DNA of 64,000 nt from Salinicoccus hispanicus (GCF_009831115.1 NZ_WUUK01000003.1:248001-312000), one strand, 5' to 3'; shown: positions 53,482 through 62,571, numbered from the stretch's first letter. Translations and numbers: made by a program. The notes: a model not told the origin generated them from the letters alone.

Positions 53482-54234
53482 TCACATACTGTTGTGTCCT
53501 TGCATCTTTGAAATTTCCCTGCCTGCTTCCATAATATGGGCGGCAATATCCGCTTTGTTTTCCAACATCCTGTTTTTGCTGCCGGCACAGCTGACTGCTG
53601 CGATGATTTTGTCGGCATCGTTGTAGATTGGAGCAGCTAGACAGTAGACACCGTCCTCACCTTCTTCATCATCCACGACATAACCTTGGGCTTTGTACTT
53701 TTTGAGCTCTGAAAGCAGCGTGTCCATTTCCGTTATCGTATGACTTGTAAACTTTTCATAATCCATGCGATTCAACAGATCATCGCGTGTTTCCTCTGCT
53801 TCAAAGGCCAGGAAGGTTTTCCCGAGTCCTGTTGAATGAAGCGGTTTTCGTGTACCCGGCTGCGCCGTGGTCCGCTGGGCATTATCGCTGTCGACTTTGG
53901 CAAGGTATATGATTTCAGTTGAAGATCTGATAGCCAGAAATATGGTACCGCCTGTCAATCCAATCTTTTCTTTAAGTATCGGCAGGCTCGTACTGTATAT
54001 ATCATTGGTTGTGCGAGCCTTGTTTCCTGCAATGATCAGCTTATGACCCAGCTTGTAAAGGTTGCTTTCCGATTTTGTGAGATACCCTTTATTGACCATG
54101 GTCAGTAGGAGCTGGGACATGCTGCTTTTGGGTATTTCCATTTCTTTGGAAAGTGACATCAGTGAAACGCCATCTTCTATGCGGCTCAGATACTCGATAA
54201 TATCCAGCACTCTTTCTGCAGATTTTACCGACAT
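53482..54234 (-). CDS. IclR family regulator of the dgo/gnt operon
   Basis: A 250-residue regulator with an N-terminal winged helix (SAERVLDIIEYLS at 4-16; SLMSLSKEMEIPKSSMSQLLLTM region about 24-46) and an effector domain with STGLGKTFLAF and DDEEGEDGVYCLAAPI. It is the first gene of the dgo-gntP transcript, behind a strong promoter and two palindromic sites, so it probably represses its own operon and responds to an aldonate or keto-deoxy acid. ATG at 54234 follows GGGGGGTGGA. Confidence 0.88.
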   Translation of the reverse strand: MSVKSAERVLDIIEYLSRIEDGVSLMSLSKEMEIPKSSMSQLLLTMVNKGYLTKSESNLYKLGHKLIIAGNKARTTNDIYSTSLPILKEKIGLTGGTIFLAIRSSTEIIYLAKVDSDNAQRTTAQPGTRKPLHSTGLGKTFLAFEAEETRDDLLNRMDYEKFTSHTITEMDTLLSELKKYKAQGYVVDDEEGEDGVYCLAAPIYNDADKIIAAVSCAGSKNRMLENKADIAAHIMEAGREISKMQGHNSM

Positions 54235-54274
54235 GGCTCCACCCCCCTGCTTCGTATATGATCTTAGTTGTTAT

Positions 54275-54346
54275 GTTCTCATATGTGAACACTGTTCTTA
54301 TATATGAACTTGTAACCAATATAATATGTGCCCATGATAATGTCAA
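54275..54346 (-). promoter_or_regulatory. Promoter and twin operators of the iclR-dgo-gntP operon
   Basis: On the minus strand TTGACA (54346-54341), a 17-base spacer and TATATT (54323-54318), followed by two 16-bp palindromes of form GTTCWNATATNWGAAC at 54309-54294 and 54290-54275, three bases apart. They lie downstream of the start site region, suited to repression by the adjacent IclR protein. Confidence 0.82.
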
Positions 54347-54386
54347 TAAAAAATTGAAAGGGGTTTCAATTTAGTTTCTTTCATAT

Positions 54387-54421
54387 GAAAACGCACCCTT
54401 TCCAAGCTGGAATGAGTGCGT
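54387..54421 (-). terminator. Possible terminator of the symporter gene
   Basis: ACGCAC and GTGCGT with inner TCCA/TGGA pairing form an imperfect stem; on the minus strand it continues GCGTTTTC. It lies 20 bp after the symporter stop. Confidence 0.6.
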
Positions 54422-54440
54422 CCATTTATATAGCTTTTCA

Positions 54441-55949
54441 TCATCTTATAGGTTGGGTCGTGTTCTTCCCTTCCAGCACATTCTTTTCCGTGATGACAGA
54501 AGGTGCCTTGCCGAAAATGAGGCTGCCGCAGACGTAGACCATGAGATTAATGATCAATCCCCAGACGCCACTGAAGATGCCGAGGGGCGTAAGACTTGCA
54601 AATGTAAAAACTGCAGCAACCAGTGCACCGATGAGCATCCCTGCAAAGACCGACCTGGCGTGACTCCGTTCCCAGTAGAGGCCGAGTATGAGCGCCGGGG
54701 CGACCTGGACCAGTATTTCAAGCTTGAGTACGAAGATCTGATACAGTGTGCCGGGTGGATTCCATGCAATCATCAATAGGAACCCGACCGCGATGACACC
54801 GATGATCTTGCCGACGAGAATCTTTTTGTTGTCGGTCGCATCCGGATTGATATAGCGACCATATATATCCTTTGAAATGATCGAAGAGAATGTCAGCAGC
54901 ACGGAATCCGCAGTGGAGACGATTGCCGCTATGATGCCTCCGAACAGCAGTACCATGGCAATATAGAAGATGATATTCTCATTTGCAATGGCACTGGCCA
55001 TCATGCCGACGATCTGCTCGGATTCTTCCACATTCAGATTCGGGAATGCCGTATAGGAGAGGATACCGATGACGAATACGACGCCGGCTGTAAGAAACGG
55101 CATCCATGCCATCTGTGTCAGTGAGCGTTTGAGTGCCCGTTCATTTTTGGCTGAAAATATTCTCTGGATGGCATTCGGATATACTGCTGCACCGATGCCG
55201 ACCAGAATGAGGAAGTTGGTCCACCTGACCAGGCCACCACCCTCCGGTACACCCAGGTTTTCAGGTGAGTACGTCCTGATGTAGTCTCCCGCTGCGGGCA
55301 GTCCTCCAAAGTAGATGATGGTGCCGATCAGCAGCATGAATACACCCACCAGCAGTGCGATGCCCTGCATCGTATCCGTATATGCAACAGAACGCATACC
55401 ACCGAGCCAGCCGTAGATGATCATGATGACGATGAAGAAGATGACACCCGCCTGGTAGGGTACAGTTCCGCCGGTCAGTCCTGCGACACCTTGTCCGATA
55501 GCAATCAGCTGCTCGAGCAGGAAGTTGCCGAGGGCATACAACATGAGGATCGCCGCCAGGATGGATACCGCTTTTGACTTGAATTTCATTTCCAGCCAGT
55601 CGACCGGTGTGACGATATTGTGCTTCTTGCTCAATCGATACATTCTCGGTGCGAAAACAAGATAGACCAGAATGATCATGATGAAGAATGGCACGGTCAC
55701 CAGGTTGGCATACCCCACACGATAGGCTTCGGCCGAATAGCCGATGACGGTGTTGCCGCTGTACTGCGTCGCAAAAAAGGTGAAGAACAGGACCATGGTC
55801 CCAAGTCCCCTGCCACCCAGATAATATTCTTCAAGACTGCTATGTACTTTTTTATTTTTCATGAAGGTGACGACACCAATCAGCAGCATGATGACACCGT
55901 AGAAAAGCATGATCAGAATGCCGGAAGTACCAGAAAACGCCAGTTCCAT
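54441..55949 (-). CDS. Sodium:solute symporter (SSS family)
   Basis: A 502-residue protein with about 13 membrane helices. SSS features include YYLGGRGLGTMVLFFTFFATQYSGNTVIGYSAEAY (region about 42-76), a WLGGMRSVAYTDTMQG segment (about 181-196), and IQRIFSAKNERALKRS. It would import an organic solute with Na+. Its ATG follows directly on the stop of the small membrane gene, so they are translated together. Closeness to the aldonate genes may mean a sugar-acid or monocarboxylate substrate, which is inference. Confidence 0.87.
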   Translation of the reverse strand: MELAFSGTSGILIMLFYGVIMLLIGVVTFMKNKKVHSSLEEYYLGGRGLGTMVLFFTFFATQYSGNTVIGYSAEAYRVGYANLVTVPFFIMIILVYLVFAPRMYRLSKKHNIVTPVDWLEMKFKSKAVSILAAILMLYALGNFLLEQLIAIGQGVAGLTGGTVPYQAGVIFFIVIMIIYGWLGGMRSVAYTDTMQGIALLVGVFMLLIGTIIYFGGLPAAGDYIRTYSPENLGVPEGGGLVRWTNFLILVGIGAAVYPNAIQRIFSAKNERALKRSLTQMAWMPFLTAGVVFVIGILSYTAFPNLNVEESEQIVGMMASAIANENIIFYIAMVLLFGGIIAAIVSTADSVLLTFSSIISKDIYGRYINPDATDNKKILVGKIIGVIAVGFLLMIAWNPPGTLYQIFVLKLEILVQVAPALILGLYWERSHARSVFAGMLIGALVAAVFTFASLTPLGIFSGVWGLIINLMVYVCGSLIFGKAPSVITEKNVLEGKNTTQPIR

Positions 55950-56189
55950 CTATTTCTCCTCCTCTGATTCTTCATCTTCGATGTCCCAATGGTATCTGAT
56001 GACGTATGTAATATAGAGCGAGAGCAATACGGTGACCCCGATGATGACCAGTGCCCAGAGCGGCACCCCGTAGATCAGTACAGGCTCCTCTGCAGATGGG
56101 AAATACCAGGGAGTGAGCAGAATGAAGATAATGAGAAAGCCAAGCCAGATCTTGTAGTTTCTAATTGGTTCACGTGTTTTCTGTTCCAT
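55950..56189 (-). CDS. Small membrane protein partner of a sodium symporter (DUF3311/YhdT-like)
   Basis: A 79-residue protein with two predicted helices (WLGFLIIFILLTPWYFP and ALVIIGVTVLLSLYITYVI) and a highly acidic C-terminal tail. Small proteins of this layout commonly precede SSS symporters and are thought to be accessory subunits. The start is ATG at 56189 with AGGTGAGG upstream. It abuts the symporter gene. The family name is tentative; the topology is clear. Confidence 0.7.
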   Translation of the reverse strand: MEQKTREPIRNYKIWLGFLIIFILLTPWYFPSAEEPVLIYGVPLWALVIIGVTVLLSLYITYVIRYHWDIEDEESEEEK

Positions 56190-56450
56190 TGCCTCACCTT
56201 TCTTTAGCACCTGCTTTTAATATCAGGTTAGATATAATTACCGATACATTAACACTTTATGTCCCAACTTTCTACGTTTTCTGAATATTTATTTAATGAA
56301 ACCGTTTTCTTTAATATAATAATATTGTTTGTGAAGATATTTAACTTATTGTTGAGTATGGATATTAACTAAATCAAAGTTAATGTAATACATTAACAAC
56401 CACTACATTTGAGTTATCTTTTATCTCTTTAATTTATTTGAATTTTCAGC

Positions 56451-56512
56451 TTGTAAAACGCTTTCAAGTGATTTATACTCTAATTAATCGGTTTAGTAAA
56501 TCGGTTTAGTAA
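56451..56512 (+). promoter_or_regulatory. Promoter, cre-like site and tandem 13-bp repeats before the lacI-TRAP operon
   Basis: TTGTAA (56451-56456), a 17-base spacer and TATACT (56474-56479) form a promoter. Within the spacer GTAAAACGCTTTCA (56453-56466) matches a CcpA cre consensus at 12 of 14 places. Just past the -10 two identical 13-bp units ATCGGTTTAGTAA lie head to tail (56487-56512), and the second runs into the palindrome GTTTAGTAAAC. The position suggests catabolite control plus autorepression by the LacI protein. The rest of 56190-56450 is AT-rich with no gene seen. Confidence 0.75.
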
Positions 56513-56530
56513 ACTTCAGGAGCTTCTTTT

Positions 56531-57529
56531 ATGAATAGAACGACTATGGCAGATGTGGCAGCAAAAGCAAAGGTTTCAAAAACTACAGTTTCCCATTTTA
56601 TTAACGAGAATTTTTCATATATGGGAGAAGAAACAAAGAAAAGGATTGCCGAAGCAATAGAAGAATTGAACTACAATCCGAATATTGTTGCAAAAAGTCT
56701 CAAACAGAAGCAGACAATGTCGATAGGAATCATAGTTGCCAACATACTACATGCGTTCTCTACTGAAGTAATACGTTCTATAGAAGACTATGCACATATG
56801 CTCGGTTATCATGTAATCGTTTGTAATGCGGATGATGATTCAGAAAAAGAGAAGAATTATATCAGTATGCTATTAGCAAAACAGGTAGACGGCCTTATTG
56901 TAGTACCGACTGCTGGAAATAACGCTCTCTTCTCTTCCTTATCTGATGATGATTATCCAATTGTCTTTATAGACCGTTATATTGAAGACGTTCCAATCCC
57001 TGCCTTTCTGACAGACAATTCCCTTGTCATAAAGAAAGCTTATAATCATTTAATAGAAAAAGGGCATAAGAGCATTGGATTTATTTCTCAGGATGTAAGT
57101 AAAGGCATAACACCAAGAATAGAGAGATACTCAGCATACAAAGAAATGTGTTCAGCTTATGGTATCACCCCATATCTCATATCTGAGAAGTTGGAAAAAA
57201 TTAAAGATGCAGTATTACATGAGATTGAAAGAAACCGCTTTCCAAAATCGGTTATAGTCGGTAATGACCTTGCACTCTATGAAGTTATGCGGGCAATCAA
57301 GGAGAAAGAATTAGAGATACCTCAAGATCTATCGTTGATCAGTATTGATAATGTAACCTTCACAGAGTTTTTCAGTCCTGGTGTCACAGTCATAGAACAA
57401 CCGACATCCTTATTGGGTAGAGAAGCCGCAGATCACTTATTCAAGAAAATAAATAATGAAAGAATCGATTATGTGATTAAAAGATTAAAACCTGAGTTAG
57501 TGGAAAGGGAGTCAGTTTATGAATTATGA
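56531..57529 (+). CDS. LacI family transcriptional regulator
   Basis: A 332-residue LacI/GalR regulator. The helix-turn-helix and hinge (about 5-60) include TMADVAAKAKVSKTTVSHFIN and YNPNIVAKSLK; the periplasmic-binding-like core has SIGIIVANILHAFSTEV, KQVDGLIVVPT and DLSLISIDNV. It resembles KdgR/CcpA-type regulators of sugar and sugar-acid operons. ATG at 56531 is 8 bp from CAGGAG. It heads the operon and its end overlaps the next gene by 11 bp, so it is made with the enzymes it probably controls. Confidence 0.9.
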   Translation: MNRTTMADVAAKAKVSKTTVSHFINENFSYMGEETKKRIAEAIEELNYNPNIVAKSLKQKQTMSIGIIVANILHAFSTEVIRSIEDYAHMLGYHVIVCNADDDSEKEKNYISMLLAKQVDGLIVVPTAGNNALFSSLSDDDYPIVFIDRYIEDVPIPAFLTDNSLVIKKAYNHLIEKGHKSIGFISQDVSKGITPRIERYSAYKEMCSAYGITPYLISEKLEKIKDAVLHEIERNRFPKSVIVGNDLALYEVMRAIKEKELEIPQDLSLISIDNVTFTEFFSPGVTVIEQPTSLLGREAADHLFKKINNERIDYVIKRLKPELVERESVYEL

Positions 57530-58073
57530 ACTTGGAAATATTTTTAATCAGATTTCCAAAGAGGTATCCGAAGTTTGTACAAGGACTGATGATACCATGG
57601 CAGCACGATTTGCAGATTGCATTGCTAGAGCAGAAAAAGTTTTCGTCTACGGTAACGGTCGTAGTGGCTTGACTGGGAAAATGTTTGGAATGCGTCTAAT
57701 GCATAGTGGCTATGACGTCTACATAGTCGGAGAGACCAATACACCAAGTTTTTCGGCCAAAGATCTGCTCATAGTCATAAGCGGATCTGGAAAAAGCGAA
57801 ACAATCAACAATATGGTGTATAAAGTCCAAGAAATTGGTGGTACATCTGCCCTGGTTACAGCTTCAGAAGATCAATCAGTAAGTGAGAAGTTCGGTTGCA
57901 CGCTTCACCTTCACGCAAGCACGAAACACAATGATATACCTACCATTCAACCTCTAGGCAATCAGTTCGACCAATCCTTACACCTTGTCATGGACGCCAT
58001 AGTCATTTATTTGAATCAAAAAAATAACAAAACCAATGAAGCATTGAAAAAAATGCATTTCAATTTGGAATAA
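57519..58073 (+). CDS. 6-phospho-3-hexuloisomerase-like SIS protein
   Basis: A 184-residue SIS-domain protein with VFVYGNGRSGLTGKMFGMRLMH (region about 37-58), a GYDVYIVGETNTPSF segment and the phosphosugar loop VISGSGKSETINN (about 86-98). This is the length and pattern of HxlB/PHI, which interconverts 3-hexulose 6-phosphate and fructose 6-phosphate in formaldehyde fixation. In an operon with an HxlA/KGPDC-like gene that is a natural pairing. Other sugar-phosphate isomerase activity is possible. It overlaps the lacI end. Confidence 0.82.
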   Translation: MNYELGNIFNQISKEVSEVCTRTDDTMAARFADCIARAEKVFVYGNGRSGLTGKMFGMRLMHSGYDVYIVGETNTPSFSAKDLLIVISGSGKSETINNMVYKVQEIGGTSALVTASEDQSVSEKFGCTLHLHASTKHNDIPTIQPLGNQFDQSLHLVMDAIVIYLNQKNNKTNEALKKMHFNLE

Positions 58074-58086
58074 AGGAGACATTTAT

Positions 58087-59121
58087 ATGAAAAAGTATTT
58101 ATCTTTGACTTTCTTGACAGCACTTAGCTTGGTCCTTACCGCATGTGGTGGAGATTCTTCCGATGAAGGCAACTCTGATGCTCAATCAGAAAGTAATGGA
58201 GAAAATATCAAAATCATTGCTGCCCATAATCAGACCTCAGCAGAGAACCCTTATCAAGATGGTTTACTGAAATTCAAAGAAGTAGCTGAAGAAGAATCTG
58301 ATGGACAAATTGAAGTTGAAGTTCACGCTGGGACAATCGGCACTGAAGAGTCTGAACTTGTTGAGAAGCTCGGCACAGGAGCAGCCGATGTCGTTCTGGT
58401 CTCCCCTGGTTTCATGACAAGCACGGGTATCAGAGAAGTTGATCTCTTTGCGTTGCCCTACCTGTTCGAAGACTACGATCACTGGGAGAGTGTCGTTGAT
58501 GGAGAAGTGGGAGATCAGTTAGCAGAAATTATTAATGATAAGTCAAATAACGAATTCAGAATGCTGGGATACTGGAGTGCAGGTCCGAGACACTACTACG
58601 GTAAAGAACCTTTAGAAAGTATTGATGACCTTAATGGCGTATCTATCAGAACCCAGACTTCAGGTGTCGTATCAGATTTCTGGCAGCAAACAGGCGCTGT
58701 CCCAACCTCAGTGGCCTGGGGAGAACTATACCAGGGTCTCCAGCAAAACGTCGTTGATTCCGCTGAGAACTCCTATCCATACTTTGTACAGCAAAATCAC
58801 CACACAACACCAAACGGGAAACACATTACTGAAACTGCACACGACTACACTACCCGATTTCTTTTAACAAATGGGAATAGCTTTGATCAGTACCCAGAAG
58901 ACATTCAAGAAATCTTGCTGAATGCTGCCGAAGAATCTGTTATTACAGAGCGTGAATCGGTCATGGCTCAAGATGAAGAATATAAAGAGATAGCGATTGA
59001 AGATGGTGCTGAAGTACACGAAATTGATACGACTGAATTTCAAGAAATCGCTAGACCGATACAAGATGATCTTGCAGAAGAACTGGATTTGACTGACGCG
59101 CTCGAGCAAATAAGAAACTAA
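58087..59121 (+). CDS. dctP: TRAP transporter substrate-binding lipoprotein (DctP family)
   Basis: A 344-residue lipoprotein: signal peptide with lipobox LTAC (Cys20), a Ser/Glu/Asn-rich linker, then the DctP fold with HNQTSAENPYQDGLLKFKEV, a GIREVDLFALPYLFEDYDHW segment, the ligand arginine region GVSIRTQTSG (about residue 185), and GLQQNVVDSAENSYPYF. It captures an organic acid outside the membrane for DctQM. Sugar-acid-binding DctPs share this pattern, in line with the kinase here. ATG follows AAAGGAGA; a hairpin after it separates it from dctQ. Confidence 0.87.
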   Translation: MKKYLSLTFLTALSLVLTACGGDSSDEGNSDAQSESNGENIKIIAAHNQTSAENPYQDGLLKFKEVAEEESDGQIEVEVHAGTIGTEESELVEKLGTGAADVVLVSPGFMTSTGIREVDLFALPYLFEDYDHWESVVDGEVGDQLAEIINDKSNNEFRMLGYWSAGPRHYYGKEPLESIDDLNGVSIRTQTSGVVSDFWQQTGAVPTSVAWGELYQGLQQNVVDSAENSYPYFVQQNHHTTPNGKHITETAHDYTTRFLLTNGNSFDQYPEDIQEILLNAAEESVITERESVMAQDEEYKEIAIEDGAEVHEIDTTEFQEIARPIQDDLAEELDLTDALEQIRN

Positions 59122-59123
59122 TA

Positions 59124-59150
59124 AAAGAGCACATGATTGTGCTCTTTTTT
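59124..59150 (+). terminator. Intercistronic terminator between dctP and dctQ
   Basis: AAAGAGCACA, loop TGAT, TGTGCTCTTT then T run, starting 3 bp after the dctP stop and ending 10 bp before the dctQ ribosome site. Partial read-through is needed for dctQM and the genes after it. Confidence 0.88.
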
Positions 59151-59165
59151 AGGAAGGTGACCTGA

Positions 59166-59660
59166 ATGCAAAAACTTATAAGAGCTGTTGAGAAAATCCA
59201 AATTATCCTGGGCCTGATATTTCTGCTCGTCTTCTTTATCAGCATCCTGATACAGATTGCCACCAGATACCTTGGAGTCTCAGTAATTTGGACAGAGGAG
59301 ATGGCAAACTACTCCTTTATTTGGGCTATCTTTATGGGTGCTGCGGTGATGGTGAATCGTAAAGAACATTTCACCTTTGATATCCTACAGAAAAAATTAT
59401 CACCAAAATATCGAATCTTCCTAAATTTATTTATCGATATCATTCTAATCGTATTCAATGCACTTCTTTTCTTTTATAGCATTGAGATTCTTGAGCGTTT
59501 CTGGAATTATAATTGGACATCCCTTCCGTTTCTAAAAATGGGATACGTCTGGATTACGATTCCGATCATGACCTCAACAATGGTCCTTTATTCAATCAAT
59601 CATGTCATCAATGGTATTAGGACTCTTAGAAGTTCTGGTGGAGAGGAGGTTCCCGACTAA
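59166..59660 (+). CDS. dctQ: TRAP transporter small permease subunit (DctQ)
   Basis: A 164-residue protein with four membrane helices and the DctQ motif FSIWTEEMANYSFIWAIFMGAA-like segment (about 43-60; here VIWTEEMANYSFIW). It bridges the binding protein and the DctM channel. ATG at 59166 follows AGGAAGG; its stop overlaps the dctM start. Confidence 0.9.
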   Translation: MQKLIRAVEKIQIILGLIFLLVFFISILIQIATRYLGVSVIWTEEMANYSFIWAIFMGAAVMVNRKEHFTFDILQKKLSPKYRIFLNLFIDIILIVFNALLFFYSIEILERFWNYNWTSLPFLKMGYVWITIPIMTSTMVLYSINHVINGIRTLRSSGGEEVPD

Positions 59661-60937
59661 TGGGTATTGTACTTGTTGCATTATTTTTGATTCTTCTTAT
59701 CATAGGCGTGCCAATCGCCTTCGTAATTGGCATTATTGCATTAGCCGGTATACTTAATATCCCTTATACACCAGAGATCACCGTTCCAATGAAAATGCTT
59801 AATGGACTGGATTCTTTCGTACTGTTATCCGTGCCACTTTTCATACTCGCAGCCAACCTGATGAATTCAGGTAAGATATCAGAGAAGATGATCGATCTTG
59901 CTCTAGCAATCGTCGGACCCTTGAAAGGCGGACTCGCACAGTCGAATATTCTGGTATCGATGATGTTTGCTGGTGTATCAGGCGCTTCCCAAGCGGACAC
60001 TGCTGGTGTCGGTAAGATTCTTATACCCAGCATGGTGAAGAATGGTTATGACAAAGAGACAGCTGTGGCTGTTACTGCTGCTTCTTCCACTATCGGTGTG
60101 GTGATTCCACCAAGTATTCCCATGATTATTTTCGCAGGTATCGCAAATGCATCAGTTGGTGCACTATTCCTAGGTGGTATCATCCCAGGAATTCTCGTCG
60201 GTCTTGGAATGATGATCTTCATCTATATTATTTCAATTAAGAGGGGCTACCCTACATCTGTAAAAGTTCCTTTTAAAGAAATCGTCATCAAGTTTCTACA
60301 GGCTTTTCCAGCCCTTTTGACAATCATAATAATTATTGGCGGCATTACGACTGGGATGTTTACAGCTACCGAATCAGCTTCCATAGCATCCCTTTACACT
60401 TTATTTATCAGTATGTTCTATTATAAGACGCTAAAAATCAAAGACCTTCCAAAAATCCTCTTTGATACACTCGCGCTTAGTTCTCTTTCCCTATTCGCAC
60501 TCGCGACTGCGAGTGCATTAGGAGAGTTGCTCAGTTATTATCAGCTCGGCGTGCTTGCCCAAGAATTCTTTACAGAAAATATCTCCATGAAATGGATGTT
60601 CCTTGTACTCCTCATCCTATTCTTCCTCTTCATAGGAACCTTTATGGATGCAATACCTGCAATGATACTTTTCGTACCCGTTATTCTACCAACAGCAACA
60701 GCTTTCGATATTGATCCTGTGCACCTTGGTATTATAGTTGTTATGACATTAGCAATCGGCCTGGCGACACCTCCTTATGGTTTGTGTTTATTGCTAGCCA
60801 GTAAAATTGGTGGTTTGCCAATTGAACGATCGTTCTTTGCAGTCATACCCTATTTGATCATCATTCTTGCTGTGCTGCTCCTGGTTGCATTCATCCCTGG
60901 TCTGATAACATTCCTTCCAGGTATATCGGGGGGATAA
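59660..60937 (+). CDS. dctM: TRAP transporter large permease subunit (DctM)
   Basis: A 425-residue protein with about 12 helices and DctM signatures: FVLLSVPLFILAANLMNSG (about 53-71), AGVSGASQADTAGVG (about 104-118), SSTIGVVIPPSIPMI, and GTFMDAIPAMILFVPVI. It drives Na+-coupled uptake of the ligand delivered by DctP. It overlaps dctQ by one base and is followed 3 bp later by rpiA, so transport and metabolism are co-expressed. Confidence 0.92.
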   Translation: MGIVLVALFLILLIIGVPIAFVIGIIALAGILNIPYTPEITVPMKMLNGLDSFVLLSVPLFILAANLMNSGKISEKMIDLALAIVGPLKGGLAQSNILVSMMFAGVSGASQADTAGVGKILIPSMVKNGYDKETAVAVTAASSTIGVVIPPSIPMIIFAGIANASVGALFLGGIIPGILVGLGMMIFIYIISIKRGYPTSVKVPFKEIVIKFLQAFPALLTIIIIIGGITTGMFTATESASIASLYTLFISMFYYKTLKIKDLPKILFDTLALSSLSLFALATASALGELLSYYQLGVLAQEFFTENISMKWMFLVLLILFFLFIGTFMDAIPAMILFVPVILPTATAFDIDPVHLGIIVVMTLAIGLATPPYGLCLLLASKIGGLPIERSFFAVIPYLIIILAVLLLVAFIPGLITFLPGISGG

Positions 60938-60940
60938 AAA

Positions 60941-61618
60941 ATGACTAATATTAAAAATGATTTGTACAATACCCTAAACACATTGGTTTCTCATCATACC
61001 GTCATCGGCATCGGCTCCGGTTCGACGATCGAGGGATATATACCATACTTGGCAAAGTATATTTCCGAAAATGAGCTAGCAGTCAAACTGGTGCCTACTT
61101 CCATGAAAACAGAACGAAAGCTTAAAGAAGCAGGACTCAAAAGCACAGACGAAATTGATAGGATTGATGTCACTATAGATGGGGCCAATCAATTTACAGA
61201 TGATTTCATTGCTATTAAAGGTGGCGGTGGTTCGTTATTGAGAGAAAAAATAGTCGGATACTTTTCTGAATCCATAGTCATCGTCGCCAGTGATAATAAG
61301 CATATAGAAGAACTCCATCATATTACTCTCCCTGTAGAAATCAATGCATATATGCACAGAGTGATTACAGATATGATAGAGCAAACTCTTGGGATCAGTA
61401 CGGTCTTAAGAAAAAAAGAAGGAGAAATTTTCATCACAGATAACGGAAATTATGTCTTGGATTGTTTCCTGCCCGATATTTCAGACCCCTCTTTATTCGA
61501 AAGGAAACTCATGGCAATACCCGGGGTTCTTGAAACCGGACTTTTCACAAAACATATTAATCAAATTATTTCATTTAATGATGATGAAATAAAGACACTG
61601 TATAAGGAGCGGTTATAA
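60941..61618 (+). CDS. rpiA: Ribose-5-phosphate isomerase A
   Basis: A 225-residue RpiA: IGIGSGSTIEGYI (about 22-34), VDVTIDGANQ-like segment DVTIDGANQFTDDF (about 78-91), and the active-site KGGGGSLLREKIV (about 94-106). It interconverts ribose 5-phosphate and ribulose 5-phosphate. Within a carrier/kinase operon it may act on a related aldose phosphate or link a ribulose 5-phosphate step to the pentose pathway. ATG is 3 bp after dctM; its stop shares one base with the kinase start. Family assignment is firm; the substrate in this context is not. Confidence 0.87.
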   Translation: MTNIKNDLYNTLNTLVSHHTVIGIGSGSTIEGYIPYLAKYISENELAVKLVPTSMKTERKLKEAGLKSTDEIDRIDVTIDGANQFTDDFIAIKGGGGSLLREKIVGYFSESIVIVASDNKHIEELHHITLPVEINAYMHRVITDMIEQTLGISTVLRKKEGEIFITDNGNYVLDCFLPDISDPSLFERKLMAIPGVLETGLFTKHINQIISFNDDEIKTLYKERL

Positions 61619-62571
61619 TGTCCGAAATAGTTACTGTCGGTGAAGCAATGGTTGTTTTCAATCCTACCAAGGATACGAAATTAAGATATGTAGACCAATT
61701 TTTCAAGTCTGTTGCTGGGGCAGAGTTGAATACGGTCGTAGGCTGTGCGCGATTAGGTATGCCAACACGCTATTTTACTTATCTTGGAAATGATGAATTC
61801 GGACATTACATCTACAAGTTTTTAAATAGTGAAAGAATGGATGTCTCAAATGTAAAATTTTTGGACGATTATCCTACATCGATAAACTTCAAACAGAATG
61901 ATATGTTTTTCAAAGAAACTTTTTATTATAGAAGTCAGAGTCCTGTGATTCATCATTCTGAAAAACTTATAGAGGACGTCGCAAACCATCCATTCAAAAG
62001 TGACGACATCTTTCATATCTCTGGCGTATTTCTTGCATTAATACGTCATGATTTTGAATATTTCTATCAAACTGTTATACACATTCGAAACAAAGGCGTG
62101 AAAATCTCTCTTGATCCAAACCTTAGGCTGAAACTGTGGGATATAGAAGAAGTAAGACATGTGATGCTTAGATTATTTAACCTTACTGACATACTCCTCG
62201 CTGGCGAAGAAGAACTTGAGCTGATTTTTGACCAGAATGATATTGATATGAACATTTCTTCACTCCACCAATTCAATATTGAATCGGTATTTATAAAACG
62301 TGGAGAAAATGGAGCAATCGGTATCAAAGCTGGTAAGCAATATACAATAGGAACATTTGCTAAAAACGTCGTGGATACTGTCGGTGGTGGAGATGCATTC
62401 AATGCAGGCGTACTTTATGCTTTCAGGGAGCAGTTCAGTATGGATGAAACGCTTCATACTGCATCAGTAATTGCTGCAAGGAATATCAGTGTCATGGGGG
62501 ATAATGAAGGTTTACCTACACAAGATGAACTCAATGCACTAATGGGATTTACTAAAAGAATAGAGAGGTAG
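61618..62571 (+). CDS. PfkB family sugar kinase (2-keto-3-deoxygluconate kinase-like)
   Basis: A 317-residue ribokinase-family enzyme with GAELNTVVGCARLG (about 34-47), a DPNLRLKLW loop (about 160-168), NLTDILLAGEEEL and the catalytic DTVGGGDAFNAG (about 251-262; Asp in GGGD). The layout is closest to KDG kinases, which make 2-keto-3-deoxy-6-phosphogluconate. If so, the product could enter the aldolase at 50736. Other sugar or polyol substrates cannot be excluded. It lies between rpiA and the HPS-like gene. Confidence 0.82.
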   Translation: MSEIVTVGEAMVVFNPTKDTKLRYVDQFFKSVAGAELNTVVGCARLGMPTRYFTYLGNDEFGHYIYKFLNSERMDVSNVKFLDDYPTSINFKQNDMFFKETFYYRSQSPVIHHSEKLIEDVANHPFKSDDIFHISGVFLALIRHDFEYFYQTVIHIRNKGVKISLDPNLRLKLWDIEEVRHVMLRLFNLTDILLAGEEELELIFDQNDIDMNISSLHQFNIESVFIKRGENGAIGIKAGKQYTIGTFAKNVVDTVGGGDAFNAGVLYAFREQFSMDETLHTASVIAARNISVMGDNEGLPTQDELNALMGFTKRIER

